In this document: one piece after another, positions 10,731 through 25,129 of the stretch
How positions within the stretch are numbered: the stretch's first letter is position 1
Layout: every line of letters starts with the position of its first letter
Assembly: GCF_001039355.2 (NCBI RefSeq)
Contig: NW_019774525.1
Coordinates: 231,481-295,480, forward strand
Direction of reading: 5' to 3'
DNA length: 64,000 bases
Source: Lingula anatina
Lineage: Eukaryota > Brachiopoda > Lingulata > Lingulida > Lingulidae
Position numbers and translations under genes: made by a program
Notes under the pieces: generated by a model
What the model was told of the DNA's origin: nothing
The model's input: the letters and a program-made list of their open reading frames with translations, nothing else
Database searches by the model: none

Positions 10731-13700
10731 GGAAATGGGGTTCAAGTTAGAATGCCAACAGTCCATTCATAACTAAGCTAATGTAAAGCCATTTCTACAT
10801 CGCTGCCAGCCCAATCTCACTCAACAACATCCAGTCCTGGGATTGAAGACACAGATAGCTGTTCTATGTTTTTTTTCTTTTTTTCAGAAATAAAACCAAT
10901 AAGTCTTAATTGAAAATTTCACTAATTATTTTTTCATCAGTCTGGTGTATTTCTTGCTTTGAAAGTAAATTTCACAGGTTGCCTCAGTTGGTATTTTACG
11001 TGACAAAAGTCTGCGTCTGTAAACTGTCCAGGTAAACAAGTTATTAAGTTATATTATTAAGACTCACAGTAGATTGGTGTAAGCAAACTTTATTATGCCA
11101 GTCTCTGTGTAGTAGGCAGATGTGGAATGTCAACCTGACTGGATTACAGGACATCCACATACACCTGTGCTCCCACTAGAAGTACAAATGACCCAACACA
11201 CACGCACTTATACACACATACAGGCTGAATTTTTACCTAGTCTGAGTAAAACCAGACATCACTTGATGCTGAAGTTGTAGTGCCCTGCTTATGTACTCTA
11301 GTTGTGTGATGATGTCATAAAGACCATTTCCAGTTTAGGTTACAGTTAAAACAGTTGTGAGTATGGCTGAAAATTAATATGGAGGCTCAAGTAAGAAGGT
11401 GGACAGATAAGATGGATGGCATGTTATTTGAGAAAGATATTTCTTTTAATAGCAGTTGCAGTGTATGGAACCTAATAATAAATTTTAATGTTTGGAAAGT
11501 AATAGTTGGCTCAATAGTAGGTGTCCAGGATATTATGTGTCCCTTTAAAAATGGAGGGGTAGGGGGTTTGTGATAAGGGGTATGGATAACTCGAGTTTTG
11601 AGCCAGTGAGTGATTACATTTGCTTGCTTTATTCACAGTAATATGTTGTTTACATTTTTATACTTTCTTACAAAAGAGGTTTATTTAAGGTGTAACATGT
11701 GATAAATAATAATTTATCTCTTAATTTATGATAGTTTTGTTTATAAAGGAAATCTTGGTAACGAAAAACAAAAGTCACTGAACTCTAAGGCAGAGAAAAT
11801 GTGAATTTCCAAGCGTCTAATGTTCTCAAAGTTTTGACATGAATTATTGCTAAGTGGAAATGAGAGGATTGATTTTATCTGGAGAAAATTCCACCAAAAG
11901 CCTCCACATGCATAGCGGAGGTCACAGGCAACCACTGGGTATGCATGAATAAATAACCGGCTGTCTAGATGGCCAGAATAGAATAATTTACGCAGATAAA
12001 GGACGATTGCTCAGTTGAAGACAACCTATAGGACATTAGGACGGTTAGACTGATTTAGTAGCAAGTGGCATGAAGAAGAAGGGGTTCCAAATAATCCGTT
12101 CTTGTTCAACTTGAACTTTTTTCTTGAACAGTAATTTTTTTTAAGTGAAAAGAAACAAGCTGTGTGGATGTAAATCAAATTAACTTGGCCCTGTAATGTT
12201 TATCGACAACTTTTTTTCGTGAGTTTCCTACAAAGTATGGGAAGTAGGTGCCTCTAGTTGAGTTGAAATATTTTATTGTTCACATGTTTGATAAGAAAAA
12301 GGAAGCTGAAGTCGGATGTTGCTTTACTGACATATTTCAACTTTAGAAATTTTGCTCTGCAGCTAAGGAAATCTCCATTAGGCCAAGTGTTGACTGTGGT
12401 TGTGTGGGAGTGAATAGCAGTGGATTTCCTCTAGCATGTTCTCAAGCCGCTGGCTTTTCAATTACGGCAAATATTTCATATCTGCTGAGCAATATTCGTT
12501 GGAATTAGTCCCAAACACAACTAAATCCATCACAGAAATTTCAGGGCAAATACTACATTATTTTGGCAACCATCATACTTCAGTTGACTCCACAGCTGTG
12601 GCTGTATTTTTAACTAGTCCTCTTCAGCAGTTGGGAGGAAACAGGAGGGCAGAATGTTTGGGCGGTTGTAGGAACAAGTGGTGGTGCAAATCTTTTTTAT
12701 TGGAAGTAACCAGCCTGTAAATAATGTAGATATTTTGAAAGTACCACACCTCAAAGGGATTTCACTGTTGAGAGGAGATTTCACACATTATGTTTGGGTG
12801 GATAACGTTTGAATAACGCACCTTGATAAAAGATGGCCATCTGTCCATCTAACAGGCCATGTGTTTGGGCAATATCTCCTCCTGTTACTAATTGTTATAA
12901 TGTCACATCCTGAGTTTATCCCCTAATTCATTATATGTGCAATGATATTAGCGGTAACATACCCACGTAATGAATCAAAGGCAGAGAAATTTATCAAATC
13001 GTGGTCACATTTTGACATTCTTCAACTTATTTTTTGCTGTCAGTTTTTAAAGATGAACATTTAAATACTGTAGGATAAATATGTAGTCCTAATTGTTTGA
13101 AGGTTACAAAAGCAGTTTATGATAAAAAGATATAAAATGCATAATGATATTTCTAAATTGTTTGTCCAACTGTTGAATTGGTCGAAGCCAAGTCCTTCTC
13201 ATAACCTTAATATCCCTGCAAAAGTGGTCAATGTTTAGGTAACAACAGACTCAAATGTCAGTGGTTGGCCTTTAATTTAAATAAGAGGGTAGGGCAAATA
13301 GTTGAAGTAGAAATTAGGGATTCACTGAACTGGCTTCCAGATAAGATGCCATTCATTAAGAGACCCTCTGATTTGAACCATCTGTAATGACTAAAGATCG
13401 GTCAAAAGTTATATTGGTTATATTTTGGTATTTAGTATCCCCGAACCGTAAGGATATAGTGTTTAATGTAATCTTACAGTAGTTGTTTTGACCTGTACAG
13501 GTATTATTGAATGCTTTTTCACCATATCAATGTAAACTGCTTGATGATAAGTGGATATTCACAGATTTTCCTCAAGGCTTTGACATATCCTGGCTTCGTG
13601 TGTCCATATACAAAGGCAACAGGGCTGCTTGGAGACCCCCAAGAGAGAATGGAGTCAATACTACAGGCCACAGTGAAAGAAACCAATGTAAAACCACAGT

Positions 13701-16700
13701 TTTGATCATGAATATGTAACCCAGCTAGTGTTAATAACAAGTTCCAGTCCAAGAATGAAGTGTGATTGTTTGATTGGTTGATAATTGAGGTGTTGCATGG
13801 CTATCATGACTTAACTGTCTGGCAATTTTTCAAAAACCACAAGTATTGGCTAGTGGACTTCCTTGCTGGGTTTGATTAGTCTTCAACATGGAGAGAAATC
13901 CTAGGCCATCTGATGAATCAATAGGAAGCCAGTTTGTGTAACCAAAAGAATCTTGAACACACCAGTGCCTAACCAGAGGTATACTTAACCAAGCATTAAC
14001 CTAAAGCTTAATTGGATTGCACCTCATTTTTGAACTGGTCGTTGTCTCGGCCCCAGCATCCATTGTTTTAATAACCTAATCTCCCTAATTTCCACCACAT
14101 TTTCACCTTAGTCCAACTTCCTTTTTAGAAGGCTTGAAGGCCCAAGGTAAAGACTACCCTTAGGGGGGACCCAGGTGTGTTAATTCCAGCTAATTAGAGT
14201 ACCCGGTGCCCACCTTACACACAAAGCATGCTCAATCCCCATTTCCTCTCCCCATTGTCATACGTTTCATTTTGTCTGCTTCATTACACAGACATTGTAC
14301 TAGATGGATTGAGTCTGTGGGGCATTCTGTAATATTTCTGATATACTTATAATAGTCATGATGTGGATGAGAGGGCAGGGTGGTTAAGGGAATATTGCAG
14401 TTTTAGATTGAGAGGTTTCTTGTGTAATTTTGTTACGAAAGAATTCTTTGGTTTTGAAAGAGAAGAGATACCAGGTGGATACAAAGCATGATGTCCAACA
14501 AGATAATTGCAATAGCCAACAGGGGTAATGTGCAAGACAAAATTAAATGTCCAAATGGGAAAAATTCATTTAAGATTATAAGGTCTATTAGAATGCTCTT
14601 GTATGTTTCTTGGTGTATACAAATATTAAAAGATCGTGACAGAAGGGAAAAAATACGAGTTGTATACCTCCACGAGATGATAAGAAAGTGGCATTGTGTG
14701 ACAAATGTATGAATTGCATGTGAATCTTTGGAAAGAATTTCTTTTAGAAAAGTTCATGAAGTAGCACCTTAAACATAATCTTGGAACTTGGTGGAGGTTT
14801 AGCATTCTCAGGTTAAATGCGCTGGGCCCTCACCCAGGGCAGTGTGCTAGGCTGGAAATGGGGAACATTTTTTTCAGCTTAAAATGATTTAAGGAACAAG
14901 AACGTCAAATTCTATGCAGCTGCATGCAGTAATAATACTAAATGGTAAATGATAATAGTGATGTTTTATTGCCTCAGTTGGAGAGTAAGTGGAGTAAGGT
15001 GGCACTTTTCACAAAATTCTCATGTCACTTAAGAACTTTTTTTGTGACCCAAGGAACTTTTTGTGACCTTTGCTTTTTCCCATGAAATAATTTAAATGGT
15101 AAAATAAATCTTGCAAGGGAAAAGGAAAAAAAAAACAGAAAAAGGAAAATAATCCTGCTTTGAGCAAGGAGGTTTGTGAGTGTGAGCCCAAAGCATCCAT
15201 CTGTATAATCCATATGCAAAGGTGCAGCATTATTTTATGAACACACAGGAAGTACTCATAATGGTCTGAATGGAAATTCCTTAATCGCTTAAACAATGCG
15301 TGGCTTGTTTGAAAAAATGGTCACTCCATATTCCAAGATTTGTCAGTTAAGGTGGGCAATCCTATTTGTAATCTGAATTAGAAAAAAATAAAAGGCTTAA
15401 GTTAGTTATATTAAAATGTTTATCAGTGAAAAAAATACACTATCCTGGTGGCTGGAATTAATATTGCTAAGAGCCTTCTGCATAGTATATCAAGCCTCTC
15501 ATGTGATCTAAGGCTGCAAAGCAATTTGAACTACATGGATGGGTCGTCTGCAGTATGCAGTACAAATTTCAGGCATCTTGCCTCTGTACACCTACACATG
15601 TTCTGTTGTTGCTGTGGAAGGGCTTAGGTGCTGTAGTGATTTACCTGATGCAATAACTGTTTTGACAATTTGCATTTGAAAAGACTTAGCATAGCCAGTC
15701 AAATGTTTTTGATGGAATTTTTCTAAAAAATATAAGGAGAAAAATCACATAATGGATTCTTGACATGGACTGACGACTCACCATTGAGAACCAATTTATA
15801 TTCTACAATATTTTTTCAACGCAAAGCTTGATTTACAACAGAGGTAAATTTGCTTTTCTTGTAGAAAACTTGGAATATTTTGTATCCCTTTAGTAAGTTT
15901 TCACATTTTCCCCAACATTTTCCAATAACATTAATTGACTACTGCAGGTTACCATGGTAGTCATCATAGCATAACATCACTCTCAGGATATGCTTCTAGG
16001 TTCTGTATAAATTACAGTTAAAGAAGACTGAAATAATTCAACTGTAGGTCTGTAGCATCTTTGGCCGTTGGTCAAACTGTAAAATTTATTCACTGTGAAA
16101 AGTACCTTGTGGATATTGTGGATTTTTGCACCTCGGTCTCTGGCCCTAACGCAACTTCACTGATTATGTAGCTTATCTGTCTCCACAGGAAGTTGTTAGC
16201 ATGTCTAGCTGGCTGCATCTAGTCATTAGGTGTGCTTGGCAGCACACATTCATAAAAAGAGATCTAACTGTTCTAGAGAGAGATTATGCTGGTACATAAA
16301 ATTGGAAGTCGTAAAAATATGATGGATAAATGCTTGTGAAACAATGGCGGTTTAACTTCCTATCAGTTTTTATTTCATGTTCTAAAATTTAAACCTCGAA
16401 CAGTTCATCAAGTTGATATGGATAAATAAGTCACAGTTATGTCTGTTTTTCAAGAATTTTAATTTTTCAAGATATTTCAAGCCTAGCATTTCAGTTCTGA
16501 GATAGGAAGAGAAGAGAGGCAAAGGTTTCACCTGTCTCCTAAGCTCCACCAGTTAAAGATGGGTCTATATGGCAGCAGAGGAAGGAGTGATGAACAAGAT
16601 CAGATAAAACAAGACAACTGGATGAATTATGGCAGGGATAAATTTAGATATGGTACAGTTATCAATGTCCACATCTGAGTGCAGCTAATGCAAGTTTATT

Positions 16701-19510
16701 TTCAACCTCTCCCAAGTTGGGTTAAAAAAAATAACTTAAAAGAAAAATAAGAAAATTCAAGTGAAATTGAGGGTTCACTAGTGACATCATTTTGTGGACA
16801 TAACCTGGGACAGTGTAATCTTAAAAGCCACATTAAACTTAATTTAGAGACCTATTTACTATCCATTTTGTGTCATCTCTGCTTATACAGTAATTGGTGG
16901 TGTTCTGAAATAATGAAATAATTTAAGAGCCTGAACAGTAACTGGTTGTGTATATATAAGGTGTATGAGTTAAAAGCCAACCTTTTCTAACCTGTCCCCC
17001 GTTTTTGCACAGAAACTTGATCTGCAAAGAGTAGTGATAAAAAAGAAGGGAAAATGTAGACATGAGAGCCACGGAGCAGAGGTGTATATGGTCTGTGGGA
17101 AATGCAAATCACTCTGCTAGTGGTGAGACCTAAAGAAAGGCTACTCACTCAGTCATTATAATGCCTTTGTTAACCCAGTTGCCCAAGCTCTGTTGTGGGT
17201 GTTTGTATTGATGCACATAAAAACCATTGAGGGACAAGTAATTATTAATGTTATACACCATATTGATTCTTCAGCGCCTGGTTTGGCTGGCATGAATCAG
17301 CCGATTGGAAGGAATAATGTCTGTGACCGAATGCTATGGAAGTGTTGTATAAGCAGGAAATAGTGTGGGAAGAAAGATGAAGTGACGGAAAAAGGAAACA
17401 AGAAATATTGAAAATAGAAATGTTGCGGTTTTTGTATGATTTCTGTATCCTGTTAGTGTAGAGTTTCCAGCTTCTTGAGGATAGGAAGTGGTGGCTATTA
17501 AGCACTTACTTGTGGGTTCTGCACAGTTTCCATCATCTGTAAAAGTAGACATATTTTTTTTTCTTGAATGATGTTTGATGCATGTTGTTTCAATTCTCAT
17601 AAAGATGAATGGTGGCCACTTCCTCACATACTCACCAGTACTTCCATTTTGTACCACCTGATGCTGGCAGTTGGCATATATGGCGTGACTCTTTTCTTGG
17701 AAAAAAAGTAGGAATTTACAGTTGCCATAACATGCAGCTCAGCTTAGTACTGAAATAAATGGTCTGCATCATTCTTGCCCAGTGTGTGTCTCTCCCCTTT
17801 GATGCAGAGATGCTGGCTATGCATGGCATTTGGCAAAGGTAGAAAGGACGAGTTTGTATATTTTGATTGAGGTTCCGTATAAATAATTAGTACTGTCTAT
17901 TTCGGTGAACTACCCTCAGGTACTCAGCTATGAGTGTTTGTTCATAAGGTGGTAATGCTTGTCAGTCTGGTGTAATGTTATCTATCTAGAAAAAAAAATG
18001 GTGTTGAGAGAGATATCACGAACATATTTTTTTTATCTCGGAAGAAGGAAGCAAATGTAGTATAGCTAGGATCTTTTCAAAAGTGAAACAGAAAATATGA
18101 TAAAGAATTAGGATGTAGGAGGAAGACATCACTTAAACATCAGGCGCACTGCGATGTTTTAAATTGCCGTCAAGATGGCTAGGAGAGTTACGAAGATTGT
18201 GCCCTCTGACATGACCCCTAGTTCCGACATATGTGTCTGCACACTCTGGGACCCCTACATTATCATCCTTGACTGGGTTTGTTATTATTTCAGCTAGATT
18301 GACATTTTGGCTCCACCCCACCAATGGGTTGATAGTGATCAGTTCTGACAGCCAGTCAAGACATGGCACTGGATATTACTGATGAGATAGCAGTCTGTAT
18401 TAATGCATTGGATACTGGGTGAGGGGAACATCCAATCCCTTCACAAGGAAATGTTGTCTGGGGAGAAAATTGTGGTATTAATGAAAAAGTAGTCTTAGAA
18501 TGATTTCAAATTGCTTTTAATGAAAAAATGTCTGAAACAAGAATCATGTTGATTGTGATATTTGCATATTGAAATGTCTTATGAAGGTGTAAGTTAAGAT
18601 GGGAGGGGGGGGGGCTGAAGTGGCATAATTGGCCCTATCATATCTCTAGGGAGAGAGATGTCCTTGCTGGGGTGGAGTGATTGATGAGGGGATGTAGATA
18701 TGAAATTAGGGTCTTCATACCCCCTTCCTGTCTTTTGTCATATTAACCTCCTTAATTACCAACCTAATTTGACAGAATTCCAAGAAGTCCCGACAATTAT
18801 GGGTATTCACATGTAATTAAAGGTAATCATAGTAGTAGTAAAACCTGTTGGATGGTGAGCTTCTTCATCTGCTATGTTTTATAGTAGTCTTTTAAAAGTC
18901 AGTTCATCACCAGCCATGCAGAACACTAACGTAGCAAATAATAACTGGACGCAGGCCTTTAATTTGTTGTGAACAGCCATTAAACACTTTTTGTGTGCAT
19001 TCGTTTAGCTATGCATCACGTCTGCCCACGATGGCATACAAACACTGTGATATGCATACCAAGAGGCCATGGTTAAATAGTATGGATTTTCTCTTGCTAC
19101 CAACCATTCATCTGGTAGTTTTCATAACAGGAAGGTCTCATGCATATACATACATGTACAGTTCTAGTAATTACTTAAAGTTTCAAGTATGTTTTTTCCC
19201 AAAAAATATTTTAGTATGTTCTTTTTTCACATAAAATTTCAGTAACACAAACATTTTCCTGAAGGGAAATGTAACTGAACTTCCTTCTTAATAATTTGGA
19301 AAACTCTTTGTTTATACATTGCCACCAGAATACTGGTTAGAAGTACCATTCATCAATTTCTTTCAAAGATAATAATTACCAGTAACCACCTGTGTATCCA
19401 GTCCATTCATTCATTAATAAGTTGTAAATCTGACACTGTGGATAATTGAGGTTTCAGTGACAGGGATACTCTGTGGGGACCAGGCAACTTGAAGAGCCTC
19501 TTATTGTGAT

Positions 19511-19640
19511 TGGAATACATGTTATGAAACAGATTTTGGTTTCTAAGAACCCTGATGTTATTAGTGGTTACTACAGCATGTGTAGTGTGTTTGAGTGGAA
19601 CATATGACATTATGAAGCAGATTTGGGTTTCCAAGCACTG
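19511..19640. repeat. diverged tandem duplication, period about 87 bp
   Basis: A segment starting tggaatacatgttatgaaac at 19511 recurs at about 19597 as tggaacatatgacattatga, and both continue into a similar cagattttggtttctaag block. Several substitutions and small indels separate the copies. Confidence 0.6.
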
Positions 19641-22037
19641 GTTTGTAATAAGTGCTGGATATTGTACTTAGAATGCAGAGTTGAAATCAGCTTGGAAAAA
19701 TTAGAAAATTCACGGAGAAGTTTATTGTTTTATGGGCCTAAACTGATATTTTAGAATTAAAACGACAGGTGTCGAAAATTAAAAGTTTCTTATGGTGCAA
19801 AATCAAGATAGTTGGGGGAAAAACTTATCTTCTGAATAAGGAATCAACCAGTTCAGGCTAGCTGACTTTGCTTTGAAATTCCTTTTTAATTTGATTTAGA
19901 ATCCTTGTCATCTTATTCAGCATTCAGATCATGTCTTCAGTTACTGTGTCCAATAGCAAGGGTTATTGGAGGGGTTGTGTGAAAGAACTCCACCTCAGAT
20001 AAGGGAAAACTGAGCCCTTTCTTCCCTGTAGTATTTGATCAGTGTTTGCATGGGCACCTGTGAATCAACACTGAGGCAGGGGCATGGGGATAGGGTTGTC
20101 TTCTTCTTAAATACTCTAGTTCCTGGCTTGTTGGGGTAGTGTCTTTCCCATGGGGCAAGGATGGCAGGAGGAAAAACACAGTGGTTGTCTCCTGAAGAAA
20201 AGGAGAATAATACGCTTGGATAATTTTTCATCCTGTGAATGGGGCATTCTTTGGCATGTTTCTGTCTCTTGTTACCTATGCATGAACAGGTGAGGGGTAA
20301 AAATGCCATGAGATTGTGGAACTTATGAATTTGGCTCACCTGTTGTGTGAAAGCTTAAATTTTCCTTTTCTCTTTGCCAAGATTCCACTTACCGAATGTT
20401 TGATTTGTGTAACTGTCAGCCAGCGCTCTGCATTGGAAGATTTGTATATTATGATTATTATTATAAAGGAGAGCGGAGGAGTGGGGTAATTTTATCCATT
20501 ATTCAATATGGTGTAGTGTTTTACTGGGTCAGCAGTCCATTCAATCGACTTCCATTCACAGTCATACAGACTTGACATGTTTTGGAAAGAAATGTCACCC
20601 CTCATGTCATAACTTTCACGTTTCATTTTCATTCAGCTTTATAGGGCTATCCAAGCAGAAAGGCCATTATGTCTACTGCAGCAGTGAGGGGAACTTTCAA
20701 TCCCCATTGCTGTGCAGTGTGCATGTCTGACCAAGAAGAATAGCAGCTGAGGAGAGGCATTGGATGCACAATTAAATTAGTGACTGGAAAGTTAGGAAGG
20801 CACATAACAAGTAGCACTTTAGGGGGCAATATGTCACACTAGTATGGGAAACTGCAGACCCATTTTTCACTTCCCTGAGAATATGTCCCAAGTATGGCTT
20901 GTACTATTTCATTCACTTCATGAATCAGATTAATTGTAAACAGCTATGTTTCAATGTAAGAACCATGTGTTATGCTTTTTCCACCTGATAAATATATTTT
21001 TCATACAGAAATTGTTTGTAGAACTAGGAAGTCTAATTCAAATTACTGGTAGGATTTTGGTTAGGGTGGGGATGAGGAAGAAGGAGGGGGAAGCAAGGTA
21101 GAAAATGAAAACAGTTGGTCAGATCTCAAAAGAAAGCAAAGCACAGCAAAATAACCATTTAAAACCTCATCCATTATCAAAATGACAAAGATGATGAAAA
21201 TAATATGGGAGGTTTCACCCATTGAAAACTGGGGTAGTGATGGAGGTGACACACCCAAGGTTAACTGACTTTACAGATTACAGTGTAGTTGTCTGCTCAC
21301 TCGGTTTACAGCAAATTAGGAATCAAGTTTATTTGGATATGGTTCCTTTAATTGCAGAAAAATATTTTTCTTAACAGAATTGACAGCTGGTTGAAAAAGC
21401 CCATCAAATAAGTAATTTGATGCTTGTCAGTTTTGTTGAGACCGTTGGATCAGCATTGAGTGAAATTGAGCCTCTTCGTGGCAGGCTTGATCTAAGTGGC
21501 AGAGGTAGTGTTGTCCAACATGTGGCAGTAGAGGCTCAAAAGTATCTCAAGGACATGAACACAACTGGAGAGAGAAAGGAAGAGGGATTGAGTGGCTATG
21601 GCCCTATAAACGTGACCTGACAGTTAATTTTGCCAAAGGGGTAGACCGTTGTTGGCTGCTTCACTAAAGATTGAGGTGATTCTTCCTCACAGCACATGGC
21701 CTTTCTCTCTACCCCTGACCCCTGTTGAAATCTACTCCACCGAATTGTTTATTCAAGACTAATGTGAACATATAACACGTAAAAGGCTCATTCAGTGCTT
21801 TACAAACTTAATAGTTTTTATTTTTCCACACTCTGAATATCACCAACACCGTCTTAGTCTTGAAGGTATTTGGGTTTATTGTACAGTGAAAGCATCCCCT
21901 CCTCCCAAATAATTGTTTAAGAAATCGAACAATCACTCCAATTTGGATTATTTTGTTAAAACAACAGTTAGTTTTTCACAGGTCAACACCTTCATTTAAT
22001 TGAAACTTGTGTCTGTGTATTAACTAAACCATGACAG

Positions 22038-22175
22038 GATCTAGTAGCAGAGTGGAGTGTGTAAGGCACGTTTTCGATACCGAGGAATTATCCATGCGAA
22101 AATGCCCCGTGGTCCTTATCCATGGTTGTTTTCCCCCCACCTTGCGGTTTGGGCATGTTAAACTAACATAAGTAC
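22038..22175 (+). mobile_element. possible tRNA-derived SINE fragment
   Basis: TAGCAGAGTGG at 22044-22054 fits a tRNA A box exactly (TRGCNNAGYGG). TTTCGATACC about 15 bases further on resembles a B box, though the anticodon-arm region is missing. The following block includes gggcatgttaaactaac, which resembles the 3' body of some SINEs. No poly-A tail or target duplication was found. It could be a decayed SINE or chance similarity. Confidence 0.25.
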
Positions 22176-23727
22176 AGTTGTTGACTCAGTGAATCATAGT
22201 GACTGCTTGTCAATCACGGTGTGCCCTAGATCCTACCCCTTAATCGTGTTGATCCCCGAGCTTAATAACTGCGCTTGGCTTGTACGTAACTAGAGATATG
22301 CTGAAGTGCTCACACGTGGGGCAAAGAAATGATTAAACATGGTGCTGAGAGCATAGAACCTCCTCGCATCAGGAACTACTCAGGAGAGATGGGGTTTTCA
22401 GGTCGCAAGTTGACTTTAATGTTCAGTTTTGAATCCTTTCTCATTCTGGAAGTTTACCAACTCTCCAATCTTCCAGTAAATCAAAGTTCAGTGTGATTTT
22501 TGATCTCATAATTGGCAGTCACACTCAATAAACTACAAGCTTGCAGCTGGAAAGTTGGAACACAACACGTTTGGCGGCACATCAAGTTGAAGTTAAATGG
22601 CAACATGATAACAGATATATTAATTTTGCTTGGTTAACGTGTGACATACTTTCTAAATGGACTCTGAAAGTGTAATGAATTTAATTATGAATCCTTTTTA
22701 TTCAAAACTGAGCTCTTGAATCACCTTGTTAAACTGTTTCAGTTTTCTATATCTCAGAAACAAAACAAGACTTCCACTTTTATGTTAACTTTCTTTTTGG
22801 TCCTAAATGTTAGTGTTGCAAGCACATTAGTCACTGTTTCGATTATTTTGCCTGTGGTCGGTGGTTTTCTTTTGTTTATGCCCCCTGACACACCATGCAG
22901 AATGACTTGTAAAACAAACTTTAATCAACATCGAAAAATGCTTTGTGTAGTATAGTGGCAAAGACCTTAAAGGTTTACGTACCATTTTACAACAAGAAGT
23001 CAAGAGCTTTATACAAAGACTTGAACTTAAGACCCCCGGTTTATACACTGTGACAATACAGAAGAAAAGACTCCATTGACAGGTTGTGCATTGGTGTAGA
23101 GAGATTTTGGGCTGTGATAGCTCAAGAAAGATCTTGCCATAAGATGGAGGCGGTTCATGATTGAAGTTGTAAAGTTTTCTTCAACGACTATGCGCTCTTG
23201 CTCTCTTACTTGCACGCACACATGCACATGGATAACAGAATCTGTATTAGTGCTCATTCATACAGATAGTTAGAAGATGAGGTTTCAAGCCCGATCCACC
23301 TGCTGGGTCATCTGAATAATACAACACAATGCTTCCTACTCGGCACTGGGAGAGACTTCCTGAAGGGGAATAGGGAAAGGGGAGGGGGCAAGCTTATATC
23401 ACATTTTATGCAGGATTATCCTTTCAAATGAAAAAAAAATGAGATCCATGAATGCCATATATGGGTGGGTGTAAACTGTTTTGAAACGGGATTAAAAAGT
23501 TTTGAAGTACAGCCAAATTTAAACGCCAGTAACATTCACTGATCTGAAAGAAATTACATTTCACACACCGGTTGTATTACAAGCAATACTTGCTCAACAT
23601 ACAACTTGAATTGGTTCATTTGTTTGGTTTTTGCAAGACTTCTGCATCTGTCATGATGTTCTCTATAGCTCACACTAGTTTTTCACCTGTTTTCTGTTGC
23701 CAAGACAAAAATCACCAGTTTTACGCA

Positions 23728-23756
23728 CACACACACACACACAAAAAAAAAAAAAA
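23728..23756. repeat. CA microsatellite followed by poly-A
   Basis: About nine CA units run straight into 14-15 A, and then an A/G-rich stretch to about 23820. Confidence 0.9.
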
Positions 23757-24497
23757 GGAAAGGAAAGTGAAAGAAAAAAGCAAGAAAGAAAAGGAAGTAA
23801 AAAAACAAACAAATGAAAAAAAACCCCTGGGTCTATGCTAGCGTAGATCATTTTTGCCAGGTGCTTCATTTAAAACAATGAATATGTGACTTTGAATTAT
23901 GAATGACTTTTTCCATATGCTGTCTTGTCATTCACCCTTCTTGCCATCCTTTAACTTTGGGAATTGATGAATATCATATATAAGCTGCTTGCAAATCTCT
24001 TTTCTTTCTACATCAATAACTTTGTATAACATGACATTGATCATATGCCTCAGAAGCCATCTTCACAGAAAACTGACAATTGCAAGCTTTGAGCCCTAAA
24101 AGCTGCCCTACTTTTCTTTGAAAGTTGACCAAATGGCAAATTGTCCCACTTCCAGATTTGCTCTGTGACTTCACTATTAACTGGACAGACTTTTCAATTC
24201 GGGAGGCAGCATGAAAGGAAATTGATTTTCCACCATCCTGAACTGATGAAGAGAGATGAAAGATTTTACAGCTTCAAACAAAATTCCGTCCACTATAGCT
24301 GTAAATGTGGACGGAAATCCCAGCCCTTTGATACAACATTGCTCATAAAACACTTTATTATTCTGACATGAAAAAGACCGCATGGGTAACATAATATGAT
24401 ATAGGATTATGGTGGCTAGTTGGCAGGGAAGGAGGACATATTGTCTGAAATTGAATATGACCAGTGAAGCAAGGCAAAAAAGAAAATGTTCACAAAA

Positions 24498-24513
24498 AAT
24501 ATAAGCAATTTAT

Positions 24514-24561
<48 letters not shown>

Positions 24562-24600
24562 GCAATTTATGCAAAAAAAAAAAAAAAAAAAAAAAAAACT
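24498..24600. repeat. poly-A tracts with duplicated 18-bp linker
   Basis: tataagcaatttatgc occurs twice, 59 bases apart. Each copy is followed by a long A run (about 24516-24556 and 24573-24598). Homopolymers this long are assembly-sensitive and lie just before a sequence gap. Confidence 0.85.
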
Positions 24601-24788
24601 GAAAGAGAAAAAAAATTTGAAATACAAAAGATAAAAATAAATGGTCTCAATACAAAAAAAAATTGAAGAAAAAATATATCAAGCGATATTTACGAATGGA
24701 GAACTGAAAATGATTCCCACAAAGCAGAGTTTCAACAAAATAAACATTTTCATTGACCAACAAAAAATACTGTTTCTACTAAATCTTG

Positions 24789-24940
24789 GCAGCTAACTGT
24801 TAAAGCAAATAACCACATCACCAACTGGCCTCTCTGAATAGCAGCAGACTGGCAAAAAAAAAANNNNNNNNNNNNNNGCAGCTAACTGTTAAAGCAAATA
24901 ACCACATCACCAGCTGGACTCTCAGATCAGCAGCAGACTG

Positions 24941-24960
<20 letters not shown>
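24789..24960. repeat. near-identical duplication flanking a 14-N assembly gap (24864-24877)
   Basis: The block starting gcagctaactgttaaagc at 24789-24863 is repeated at 24878-24944 with a few differences. The gap sits precisely between the copies, and both end in a poly-A tract. This is either a true tandem repeat that broke the assembly, or two haplotype contig ends joined in error. Confidence 0.85.
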
Positions 24961-24973
<13 letters not shown>

Positions 24974-25070
24974 ACCATGTTGCCAAACCAATGCATCATT
25001 GAACTGACCATCAAGGAAGATGACCACAGCATTAACCTGGTCTGGTGATCACTGAGCTACTTGCCGTCAG

Positions 25071-25120
25071 ATGTTACCATGTTACCGCTCCAGCCATGTT
25101 ACCATGTTACCGCTCCAGCC
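25071..25120. repeat. exact 25-bp tandem duplication
   Basis: Two identical adjacent 25-base units beginning atgttaccatgttaccgc. Each unit itself contains a doubled atgttacc, so it arose in two steps. Confidence 0.95.
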
Positions 25121-25129
25121 AATGGTTCT

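Larger units (their letters stand above)
7400..22000. other. gene-free region, 7.4-22.0 kb
   Basis: CpG-poor, AT-rich DNA. The open frames here are at most about 126 codons, show no family resemblance, and look like chance. Small local duplications at 10.6 kb and 19.5 kb are listed separately. Short exons of an unrecognised gene or a long non-coding RNA cannot be excluded. Confidence 0.6.

Noticed and set aside
23010-23040. B-box-like gttcaagtc on the minus strand
   Set aside because: No A box upstream; not a tRNA gene.
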